This document shows, in pieces, positions 14,546 through 19,659 of a DNA stretch of 19,659 nt (position 1 is the stretch's first letter; each line of letters opens with the position of its first letter). The DNA is from Baffinella frigidus (lineage: Eukaryota; Cryptophyceae; Cryptomonadales; Baffinellaceae), in contig MU646426.1 in assembly GCA_026770585.1 (NCBI GenBank), forward strand, positions 661,340 through 680,998, written 5' to 3'. Both the position numbers and the translations under genes were made by a program. Under the pieces are notes generated by a model. It was not told the origin of the DNA. It worked only from the letters and a program-made list of their open reading frames with translations, and did not search any database.

Positions 14546-14640
14546 GGGTTGCAGGGTGTGAGGGTTGAGGGTGTGTGGAGGGTGTTGAGGGTTGTGGGTT
14601 TGGTTGAGGGTTTCGGGTGTCAGGATGAGAGGGGTTAGGG
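14544..14640 (+). repeat. Telomere-like patch
   Basis: TTGAGGG, GTGTGAGGG, TTTCGGG and TTGTGGG units separate two RIREE exon copies. Confidence 0.7.
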
Positions 14641-14649
14641 TGGTTGTAC

Positions 14650-14722
14650 CTCCTCCCGGATACGCGAGAGGACCGAGAATGGGAGCAGCTGGTTCACAAG
14701 CTGCGTCATCATGGTCCGTAAC
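14650..14722 (-). CDS. Candidate exon, 73 nt, minus strand (LRTMMTQLVNQLLPFSVLSR + IREE)
   Basis: On the minus strand it opens after CTCTGAAACAG with one base and 24 codons and closes before GTACAACC. The peptide LRTMMTQLVNQLLPFSVLSR then IREE is hydrophobic in the middle and ends in a charged helix-like segment. Partial copies at 14.29, 14.42, 14.50 and 14.79 kb keep parts of it, with synonymous changes such as CGT/CGC and CGG/CGC. The frame choice rests on this conservation, since another frame is also open. Confidence 0.5.
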
Positions 14723-14736
14723 CTGTTTCAGAGTTT

Positions 14737-14910
14737 GGGGATTAGGGATGAGGGTCTAGGTTTTAGGTTTTAGGGAGTAGGGTCAGCTGATTCACCAGCT
14801 GGGTTATCATTGTCCGTAAACCTGTTTGAGGGTTCAAGGTTTAGGGATTAGGGTTTTAGGGTTTAGGGTTTGGGGTTTGGGGTTTGGGGTTTGGGGGCTG
14901 GGTGCTGTGG
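14737..14910 (-). pseudogene. Partial copy of the LRTM.TQLVNQL exon, then telomere-like array
   Basis: At about 14784-14825 the minus strand has the acceptor CCCTCAAACAG and then LRTMITQLVNQLT, with one extra base after the acceptor that shifts the frame. From 14826 to 14910 the DNA is TTTAGGG and TTTGGGG repeat. Confidence 0.45.
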
Positions 14911-14961
14911 TGTGTGGTTTGGGAACTCTGCCTCAGTCGGGTTGACCGACTGTCATCAACC

Positions 14962-15112
14962 ACTCGGTGGGCTACGAGGGTTTCGTGGACCCCGGATTCC
15001 GGGGTGTTACGTGACCAATTTGCATGAGGAAAATCCTTCAAGTTAATTGTTTCAGGTACTGTGACTTTTGATGAAAGGTTCGCTGTCCACCATGGGAGTT
15101 GACATGTCAGGC
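14962..15112 (+). repeat. Dispersed repeat ACTCGGTGGGCTACGAGGG, copy 2
   Basis: It aligns over about 150 bp with 8959-9113, including TTACGTGACCAATTTGCAT and GACTTTTGATGAAAGG. Beyond that, GCGGCACAATTCCGTCGACT matches the GCGGTACAAATTCGTCAACT block of the 9.1 kb island, so the duplicated tract is longer than the core. It contains the 15-bp palindrome CCCCGGATTCCGGGG. Confidence 0.65.
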
Positions 15113-15196
15113 TTGCGGCACAATTCCGTCGACTGTGGAGCGAGAAAGAGCCTAGGCTCACCAAAATGGTCGCAATCAGCCTTGCAAAGGGAGGAC

Positions 15197-15302
15197 CTGT
15201 GTGTGTGGAGGACTTGCAGATGCCAGTCGCGCGAGATGCGTTCCGCCCCGTAGTTTGCCATCATTGCCACCCCCCCTGCGAGAATCACGTAGAAGGGGAA
15301 CC
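15197..15302 (-). CDS. Candidate exon, 106 nt, membrane-helix-like (FPFYVILAGGVAMMANYGAE)
   Basis: On the minus strand it opens after CCCAAACCAG with two bases (GG) and 34 codons and closes as CACAG before GTCCTC. The peptide FPFYVILAGGVAMMANYGAE then RISRDWHLQVLHTH has a glycine-rich hydrophobic segment followed by a polar tail. A partial second copy follows CAAACCAG at 15497. The telomere-like array between them would be intron. The family is unknown. Confidence 0.48.
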
Positions 15303-15460
15303 CTGGTTTGGGTTTTGGGGTTTAGGTTTTAGGGTTCAGGGTTTGGGGTTTGGGGTTTGTGGTTTGTGGTTTGTGGTTTGGGAACCCTTCCGGGAAGGGT
15401 TGGGGGTTGAGAGTTGGGGTTTAGGGTTGGGGGGTTGGAGTTGAAGCGGGTTTGGTTTTT
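15303..15460 (+). repeat. Telomere-like array, TTTGGGG/TTTGTGG
   Basis: TTTGGGG, TTTAGGG and a short run of GGTTTGT units. On the minus strand it directly abuts the acceptor of the 106-nt exon. Confidence 0.8.
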
Positions 15461-15462
15461 TG

Positions 15463-15497
15463 GAGAAATCATCGCCACCCCGCCCAGAATCACATAC
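15463..15497 (-). pseudogene. Partial copy of the YVILAGGVAMM exon
   Basis: On the minus strand, after CCAAACCAG, GTATGTGATTCTGGGCGGGG and the next bases encode YVILGGVAMISP, against YVILAGGVAMMANY in the exon at 15197-15302. It is cut off after about 12 codons. Confidence 0.42.
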
Positions 15498-15499
15498 CT

Positions 15500-15612
15500 G
15501 GTTTGGGGGTTGAGGTTCAGGGTATAGGGTTTAGGGGTTAGAGGTAAGGTGTTAGGGGTTAGGGTTTGAGGTGTAGGGTTTAGGGTTTAGGGTTCAGAGT
15601 TTGGGTATTAGG
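15500..15612 (+). repeat. Telomere-like array
   Basis: TTTAGGGG, GTTAGGGG and TTTAGGG units, G-rich on +, lie between two minus-strand exon candidates. Confidence 0.8.
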
Positions 15613-15619
15613 GTCTAAC

Positions 15620-15668
15620 CTTCGTGGCGCTCATAGTTCGACGGATGCTCGTCAGTAGGGTCGTATGC
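15620..15668 (-). CDS. Candidate exon, 49 nt, minus strand (AYDPTDEHPSNYERHE)
   Basis: A 49-nt island sits in telomere-like repeat. On the minus strand it is preceded by CTCAATTCAG and followed by GTTAGAC. It encodes 16 codons and one base: AYDPTDEHPSNYERHE, strongly polar. There is no second copy. The match of the island to the splice-like edges is the evidence. Confidence 0.42.
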
Positions 15669-15675
15669 CTGAATT

Positions 15676-16088
15676 GAGGTTGAGGATTGAAGGTTTAAGG
15701 TTGCGGGTTTAGAGTTTAGGGTTTAGGGTTTAGGGTTGGGGGTTATGTTTTTACAGTCAAGGGTTTCGGGTTTCGGGTTTCAGGTTTCGGGTTTCGGGTT
15801 TCGGGTTTCGGGTGCAGGTTCTCGGGTTTCGGGTTTAGGATTTTGGGTTGAGGGTTTAGTGTTTAGTGTTTAGGGTTTAGGGTTTAGTGTTCAGGGGTTA
15901 GGGGTAAGGGGTTAGGGTTTAGGGGTTAGGGGTGAGGGGTTAGGGGTTAGGGTTCAGAGTTCAGGGTTCGAGATTCAGGGTTTCGGGTTTCGGGTTTCGG
16001 GTTCGGGTTTCGGGTTTCGGGTTTTGGGTTTCGGGTTTCGGGTTTCGGGTCTCGGGTTTAGGGTTAAGTGTTTCGAGTGTCAGGTTCA
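15676..16088 (+). repeat. Telomere-like array with separate TTTAGGG and TTTCGGG blocks
   Basis: TTTAGGG (15713-15735), TTTCGGG (15762-15830), TTTAGTG/TTTAGGG (15850-15900), GGTTAGGGGT (15893-15950) and TTTCGGG (15978-16055) follow each other in blocks. Confidence 0.9.
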
Positions 16089-16102
16089 GGAAGGGCGCGC
16101 AC

Positions 16103-16146
16103 CTTGATGCACCCAAAGTCCAGCCAATCGTTAGCCACGTCCGTTC
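16103..16146 (-). CDS. Candidate exon, 44 nt, minus strand
   Basis: On the minus strand it opens after CTTATACGCAG and closes at CATCAAG before GTGCGCG. Two frames are open: ERTWLTIGWTLGAS (14 codons plus two bases) and TDVANDWLDFGCIK (two bases first, ending in phase). I cannot choose between them without neighbours of known phase. It is single-copy, between a telomere-like array and a unique island. Confidence 0.38.
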
Positions 16147-16341
16147 CTGCGTATAAGGTTGATGGTTAATGATTTGGGGTTTAGCGTTGATGGTTCAGGG
16201 GAGAATGAGAGCATGCTGGGCAGCAAATTGCCACTCAAAACGCGGCCGCGTACCTCTTCCCGAGCGCCTAAAAACGCGCGCCCGAAAAACAAACATTCAA
16301 CTAAAACTTTCGTCCTCTCAACTTTTGACCTCTCAATTCAC

Positions 16342-16420
16342 CGAAGATCCATGTCGACTGGGCGGCCCAGTAGACAGTGACCACATGCCCGAACATAAGC
16401 AGATCTGGGCTCGCTTTCAA
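16342..16420 (-). pseudogene. Copy 1 of the GRV.TVYWASQSTWLL coding unit
   Basis: On the minus strand it encodes PDLLMFGHVVTVYWAAQSTW followed by IFGE. The differences from the other copies include several third-position changes. TCGGTGAA continues past the presumed donor site. It is separated from copy 2 by an extra stretch of about 90 bp. Confidence 0.5.
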
Positions 16421-16548
16421 ACACATGGAGCGCAACAACCTCCGTACACACCGGTAACTAAAATTCTTTTAGGCCTCGAATAAAATCCAGTACAAAACGG
16501 CAACGAAACAAAAATTGGTCTGAAAGGCTTAACATGAAGGGGGTTCAG

Positions 16549-16622
16549 GTCAAGGAGAAGCCATGTAGACTGTGATACCCAGTAGACAGTGGCGACGCGC
16601 CCGCACATCAGCAAACCCGGGC
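16549..16622 (-). pseudogene. Copy 2 of the GRV.TVYWASQSTWLL coding unit
   Basis: On the minus strand it encodes PGLLMCGRVATVYWVSQSTW then LLLDLNP. Upstream in that sense, CTTCTTTTTTAATCCTTTTA followed by G looks like a polypyrimidine tract and acceptor. In place of the CTCGGT donor of copies 3 and 4 it has CTCCTTGAC, so the exon edge is lost here. Confidence 0.5.
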
Positions 16623-16671
16623 TCTAAAATAATGGTCTAAAAGGATTAAAAAAGAAGTGGAATTCAGGTCA

Positions 16672-16742
16672 CCGAGGAGCCATGTGGACTGTGATGCCCA
16701 GTAGACAGTGATGACCCGCCCGAACATCAGCAAATCTGGGCT
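16672..16742 (-). CDS. Copy 3 of the GRV.TVYWASQSTWLL coding unit
   Basis: On the minus strand it opens after AACTTATTTCAG. The bases that follow encode PDLLMFGRVITVYWASQSTW then LL, and it closes at CTCCTCG before GTGACC. The exact 5' edge is uncertain because a second AG (CCTTTTAG) lies about 20 bp upstream. A tandem spacing of about 120 bp to copies 2 and 4 suggests unit-wise duplication of exon plus short intron. Confidence 0.48.
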
Positions 16743-16799
16743 CTGAAATAAGTTTGGTCTAAAAGGCATAAACAAGGAGGGAGTAAAATAATATGTTAC

Positions 16800-16902
16800 C
16801 GAGGAGCCATGTGGACTGTGATGCCCAGTAGACAGTGACGACCCGTCCGAAGATTAGCAGCGCTGCAATGGCTCCCACGCGCCACGGGATCAAGAACACG
16901 CC
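16800..16902 (-). CDS. Candidate exon, 103 nt, membrane-helix-like (VGAIAALLIFGRVVTVYW)
   Basis: This is the fullest copy of the unit. On the minus strand it opens after CCCCGCACCAG and closes as CTCCTCG before GTAACA. It has 34 codons and one base: GVFLIPWR, then VGAIAALLIFGRVVTVYW, then ASQSTWLL. The middle is a convincing transmembrane helix. Four other copies conserve GRV.TV.W, mostly with ASQSTWLL. Many differences are synonymous (GGA/GGG, CGG/CGC/CGT, GTC/GTG, TCA/TCT/TCG), as expected of sequence once under protein selection. The family is unknown. Confidence 0.58.
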
Positions 16903-16959
16903 CTGGTGCGGGGTTTGGGAGTTACGATCCAGAAGAGACTGATGCCGGCATGTGTTACC

Positions 16960-17070
16960 GAGGAGCCGCGTGGACTGGGTGTTAGGATCCAGGAACTTTG
17001 GGAGTTAGGATCCAGGAGACAGTGACCACACGCCCGAACATTAGCAGTGCCGCGATGGTCCCCACGCGCG
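16960..17070 (-). pseudogene. Copy 5 of the unit, interrupted
   Basis: On the minus strand it encodes RVGTIAALLMFGRVVTVSW and then runs into a short duplicated GGATCCTAACTCCCAAAG stretch. ACCCAGTCCACGCGGCTCCTCGGTAACA resumes only after this. The insertion of about 35 bp breaks the helix segment from QSTWLL. Confidence 0.48.
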
Positions 17071-17190
17071 GGTTTGGAGTTTGGAGTTTGGAGGTTTAGG
17101 GTGAGTGTTTAGGGTTCAGGGTTTGGGGTTTAGGGTTAAGGGTGTAGGTTTTAGACTGTAGGGGTTAGGGGTTAGGGTTTGGTGTTTGGG
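17071..17190 (+). repeat. Telomere-like patch
   Basis: GTTTGGA triplets, TTTAGGG, TTTGGGG and GGTTAGGGG units. The G-rich strand is +. Confidence 0.75.
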
Positions 17191-17208
17191 TCGAGGGGTC
17201 GAGGCAGG

Positions 17209-17605
17209 GGGTGCGCCTGGACAAGTAGGACGCCGAGGTGGGTGAGGTGGGTCGAAAGTTGATTCCCACCCAGGAAACACGCCAAAAGTTTAGAATCTCC
17301 CCCGGAATTCCGGGGGAGAAAGTCATCGGTGGCGGCAAAGTGGTAGGTGAGGGGGCGCAAGCCTGGACAAGCAGGAAGCCGAGGCGGGTGAGGTTCGTGG
17401 TGTAGAGGGAGGATGGAATGATCACGTTACTTGCCCGGATATCCGGGTAAAATATTCGGGCAAGATGTTCCTTACAGCCTTCTGAGTAGAGGGGGAGGGG
17501 GCGCGCCTGGACTAGAAGGAAGCCGAGGTGGGTGAGGTTCGTGGTGTGGAGGGACGACGCGGCCCACACCCCTTTCTCGAGCGCCGAAATGTTGGTCACC
17601 ATCGC
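17209..17605 (-). CDS. Candidate exon(s) with three NLTHLGFLLVQ copies; open frame of 146 codons
   Basis: On the minus strand an open frame starts after CTGTCGTAG at 17605 and runs to about 17165. It begins AMVTNISALEKGVWAASSLH and continues TTNLTHLGFLLVQA. A second copy, YTTNLTRLGFLLVQA, follows 49 codons later in the same frame. A third, THLTHLGVLLVQA, lies 142 bp further on in another frame. The repeated segment is hydrophobic. A GTAAGG donor lies in the linker after the first copy. A second, shorter copy of the exon start is at 17669-17713. The last part (from about 17205) enters repeat, so the true end is uncertain. Confidence 0.48.
17296..17319 (+). repeat. Perfect 24-bp palindrome centred on GGAATTCC
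   Basis: TCTCCCCCGGAA and its exact inverse meet at GAATTC. It lies between the second and third NLTHLG copies. The 16-bp palindrome at 11770 has the same GGAATTCC centre. Confidence 0.85.
17429..17463 (+). repeat. Nested palindrome CCCGGATATCCGGG within CTTGCCCG...CGGGCAAG
   Basis: A perfect 14-bp palindrome at 17434-17447 overlaps a longer inverted pair, CTTGCCCG / CGGGCAAG. It lies in the linker between the first and second NLTHLG copies. Confidence 0.7.
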
Positions 17606-17607
17606 CT

Positions 17608-17668
17608 ACGACAGGGTTCAGGGTTTAGGGTGTGGGGTGTGGGGTGTGGGGTGTAGGGTGGAGGGTTC
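17608..17668 (+). repeat. Telomere-like patch with GGGGTGT units
   Basis: TTCAGGG and TTTAGGG lead into four GGGGTGT units. On the minus strand it would be the intron between the two ALEKG copies. Confidence 0.75.
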
Positions 17669-17713
17669 TGCCCACTCCCCTTTCTCGAGCGCTGTGGGGT
17701 AGGTTACCATTGC
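17669..17713 (-). pseudogene. Second copy of the MVT...ALEKG..WA exon start
   Basis: On the minus strand it opens after GCGATTGCAG and encodes AMVTYPTALEKGEWA. The exon at 17605 has AMVTNISALEKGVWA after CTGTCGTAG. Position of the acceptor, frame and most residues agree. It then runs into repeat. Confidence 0.48.
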
Positions 17714-17718
17714 CTGCA

Positions 17719-17756
17719 ATCGCAGGGTTTTGGGTTTTGGGTTTGGGGTTTAGAGT
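17719..17756 (+). repeat. Telomere-like patch
   Basis: GGGTTTTGGGTTTTGGG and TTTGGGG units. In the minus sense it follows the donor of the exon at 17761. Confidence 0.7.
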
Positions 17757-17760
17757 TTAC

Positions 17761-17830
17761 CGGCGCGCCTAGGAAGAAGAGATCTCCGACGACCAGGATA
17801 GCCGCGTGCAGAACGTTCCGTACGTTCCAC
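17761..17830 (-). CDS. Candidate exon, 70 nt, membrane-helix-like (WNVRNVLHAAILVVGDLFFL)
   Basis: On the minus strand it opens after CCTCTCGAAG with one base and 23 codons, WNVRNVLHAAILVVGDLFFL then GAP, and closes at GCGCCG before GTAAAC. The middle is hydrophobic. Three further copies (about 17920-17960, 18060-18094, 18282-18325) keep N.R..LH in the same frame, with changes such as GTA/GTG, CGG/CGA and CTG/CTA. Copies 2 and 3 also keep an AAG acceptor. Confidence 0.5.
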
Positions 17831-18330
17831 CTTCGAGAGGTTAGGGGTTCGGGTTTCGCACGTTCCAGCTGTATTCAGGGGTGGGGGTTCGTGATTTTGG
17901 GTGTGTTTTGATTCTGATGCGACCGGGAAACCTGCGTGTAGAACGTTCCGCACGTTCCACCTTCCAGGGGATAGGGGTTAGGGTCTCGCACGTTCCAGCT
18001 GTAACGGTTCAGGGGTGAGGGTTCGTGGTTTAGGGTGTGTTGAATTTTGATGAGACCAGGTTGGGCGCGTGCAGAACGTTCCGCACGTTTCACCTTTCAG
18101 GGGTTAGGGGTCAGGGTTTTCAGGGTATAGGGTATAAGGGTTAGGGTTTCAGGGTATAGGGGTTAGGGGTTTCAGGGTATAGTTTTCAGGGTATATAACC
18201 TAGCCCCTATACCCTGAAAGGGTATAGGGGTTAGGTTCGGGAGTGAAGGTTCGTGGTTTAGGGCGTGTTTTCATTTTAATGCGACCAAGATGGCCTCGTG
18301 CAGAAGGGTTCGCATGTTCCATTTGCGACG
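17831..18330 (-). pseudogene. Three diverged copies of the WNVRNVLHA exon in tandem units of about 130 bp
   Basis: Units share CGCACGTTCCAGCTGTA, TTCAGGGGTGAGGGTTCGTG and GTGTGTTTTGATTCTGATG. On the minus strand they give WNVRNVLHAGFPVASESK, NVRNVLHAPNLVSSK and WNMRTLLHEAILVALK. The start-to-start spacings are 130, 133 and 229 bp. The last is lengthened by TATAGGGGTTAGGG-type expansion with a TATACCCTGAAA / TTTCAGGGTATA stem (18100-18240). Confidence 0.5.
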
Positions 18331-18339
18331 GTTTAAGGT

Positions 18340-18550
18340 TGAGGGTCGGGGTTTGGGTGTTTTTTACCGCAGGCGATTCATGGTTTAGACTGGTTTCACC
18401 GCAGGTGGTTCAGGGTTGGGATGTTAGTTCTTTTCACAGCAGGCAGTTTAGAGCTTAGGGTTTAGGGGATTTCACTGGAGGCGGTGCAGGAGGTAGGGTT
18501 TAATGGCGGTTCAGAATTTAGAAGCGGTTCAGGGGGTAGGGTTCAAGTTA
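18340..18550 (+). repeat. Degenerate minisatellite TTTCACCGCAGGCGGTTCAGGG
   Basis: About five short units here, and more to 18900, combine a CACCGCAGG word with TTCAGGG or TTTAGGG. The pattern is of variable length and diverged. Confidence 0.6.
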
Positions 18551-18552
18551 AC

Positions 18553-18850
18553 TGAAGGCGGTGGGGCGGCCGCAGGCGGTTCAGGGTTTAGAGGCGGTTC
18601 AGGGGATATGGATCAGGTTTACTGAAGGCGGTGGGGCGGCGTGAAGCGGCAGGGGAGGATCAGAAGGAAGAGTCCCAATCCGCATTCGCCCTCCGGAGTT
18701 AGGTTTTGTTCTACCGCAGGTGATTCAGGCTTCAGGGTTTAGTTATTATTCACCGCAGGAAGTTTATGGTCCAGGGCCAGGGGATGCTGGAGGCGGTCCA
18801 GGGGATAGTGATTTGGTTCACTGAAGGCGGTGGGGCGGCGTGAAGGCAAT
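18553..18850 (-). pseudogene. Three diverged copies of the RFTPPHR.Q exon end
   Basis: On the minus strand, 18623 to about 18690 encodes GLGLFLLILPCRFTPPHRLQ; its donor is A before GTAAAC. About 18822-18846 encodes FTPPHRLQ before GTGAAC. About 18553-18572 encodes RPPHRLQ before GTTAAC. GT is kept in all three, while the alternative reading as a stop codon (TAA, TGA, TTA) fails in one. This favours a splice donor. Confidence 0.48.
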
Positions 18851-18913
18851 TTAGGGTTTAGGGTTTAGGGGGATTTCACTGCAGGCGGTTTACAGGATAG
18901 GGTTCAGGTTTAC

Positions 18914-19002
18914 TGAAAGCGGTGGGGCGGCGTGAATCGGCGGGCGAGGATGAGAAGGAGGAGGATCCCCAGAAAGGCCCCTCCGACTGCGAATGCGCGC
19001 AC
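18914..19002 (-). CDS. Candidate exon, 89 nt, transmembrane helix (VRAFAVGGAFLGILLLLILA)
   Basis: On the minus strand it opens after CCCCTGCTTAG and closes before GTAAACC. It has 29 codons and two bases: VRAFAVGGAFLGILLLLILA then RRFTPPHRF. The hydrophobic stretch followed by RR is typical of a single membrane helix with a positive cytoplasmic flank. A copy of the exon start, with its own TTTCAG acceptor, lies at 19100-19119. Copies of the exon end lie at 18.55-18.85 kb. Confidence 0.55.
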
Positions 19003-19009
19003 CTAAGCA

Positions 19010-19092
19010 GGGGTTGGGGCTTCGAGATTAGGGTTACGAGGTTTGATGTTAGGGTTTGAAGTTTAGGGGTTTGGGTGTGGGGTTTGGAGTTT
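19010..19092 (+). repeat. Telomere-like patch
   Basis: TTAGGG, TTTGAAG, TTTAGGGG and TTTGGAG units. In the minus sense this lies between the two VRAFAVG copies. Confidence 0.7.
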
Positions 19093-19099
19093 GGGATTT

Positions 19100-19119
19100 C
19101 CGACTGCGAATGCACGCAC
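19100..19119 (-). pseudogene. Second copy of the VRAFAVG exon start
   Basis: On the minus strand, after ACATGTTTCAG or its like (GCCATGTTTCAG), GTGCGTGCATTCGCAGTCGG encodes VRAFAV and the start of G. The differences from the exon at 19002 are GCGC/GCGT, which are synonymous. It is cut off by repeat after seven codons. Confidence 0.5.
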
Positions 19120-19137
19120 CTGAAACATGGCGCGAGG

Positions 19138-19295
19138 AAGGGTTTAGAGGTTTGGGGTTTGGGGTTTGGGGTGAGAGGTGAGGGTTTGGGGTTTGGGGTT
19201 TGGGGTTAGGGGTGTGGGGCTTGAGGCTTGGGGTTTGGGGGTTTGGGTTTGGAGTTTGGAGTTTGGGGTTGGGGATTTGAGTTTTGGGGTTGGGC
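19138..19295 (+). repeat. TTTGGGG array
   Basis: TTTGGGG heptamers dominate, with TTTGGAG and TTGGGG variants. The 82-codon minus frame (PNPKPQTPN) is a repeat translation. Confidence 0.9.

Positions 19296-19659
<364 letters not shown>

Noticed and set aside
15197-16146. Assignment of the membrane-helix exons to a transporter family
   Set aside because: Phrases such as ANY and NDVAN-like strings vaguely recall phosphate and other permeases, but no diagnostic motif is complete. A family name would be a guess.
9276-19295. True telomere end
   Set aside because: The repeats are degenerate, of mixed variants and interrupted by unique islands. No homogeneous terminal run is present.

Overview
The window looks like nuclear DNA from a eukaryotic protist or alga with Arabidopsis-type telomeres (TTTAGGG). 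It probably comes from a subtelomere or another region invaded by degenerate telomere-like repeats. There is no long open reading frame, operon, ribosome-binding site, rRNA or recognisable tRNA, and nothing looks bacterial. I cannot name the species. The G-rich strand of almost every telomere-like array is the + strand, with a short C-rich patch near 5.6-6.0 kb. If the arrays kept their original orientation, the chromosome end would lie to the right.

Layout. 1-2.03 kb: four diverged copies of a unit of about 245 bp (plus linkers), with a GC-rich minisatellite and a foldback element between copies three and four. 2.03-3.7 kb: mostly anonymous DNA with a 98-bp hairpin, a second foldback and a GC-rich patch. 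3.7-4.6 kb: a TTCGGG/TTTAGGG-like array and a possible coding relic. 4.65-7.95 kb: AT-richer DNA with inverted-repeat elements, including two copies of a conserved 68-bp hairpin core and a near-perfect 142-bp palindrome. 7.95-11.2 kb: TTTCGGG, TTTAGGG and TTTGGGG arrays with short non-telomeric islands, a 37-bp tandem repeat and a 33-bp GGGGCCCC minisatellite. 11.45-12.05 kb: foldback elements, including a third 68-bp core. 12.7-19.3 kb: many short islands separated by telomere-like arrays. The window ends in a long (AT)n tract.

The most interesting result is on the minus strand from about 7.5 to 19.1 kb. Many islands look like small exons of 44-106 nt. They open after a YAG acceptor, usually close before a GT donor, and encode plausible peptides, several of them hydrophobic and membrane-helix-like. 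Many occur in two to five diverged copies whose differences often preserve the peptide. The DNA between them is largely CCCTAAA/CCCCAAA-type repeat read as intron. I read this as one or more multi-exon membrane-protein genes, or their tandemly duplicated and partly broken relics, with introns made mainly of degenerate telomere-like sequence. The exon models come from reading the sequence by eye. They have no transcript support, and I assign no protein family.
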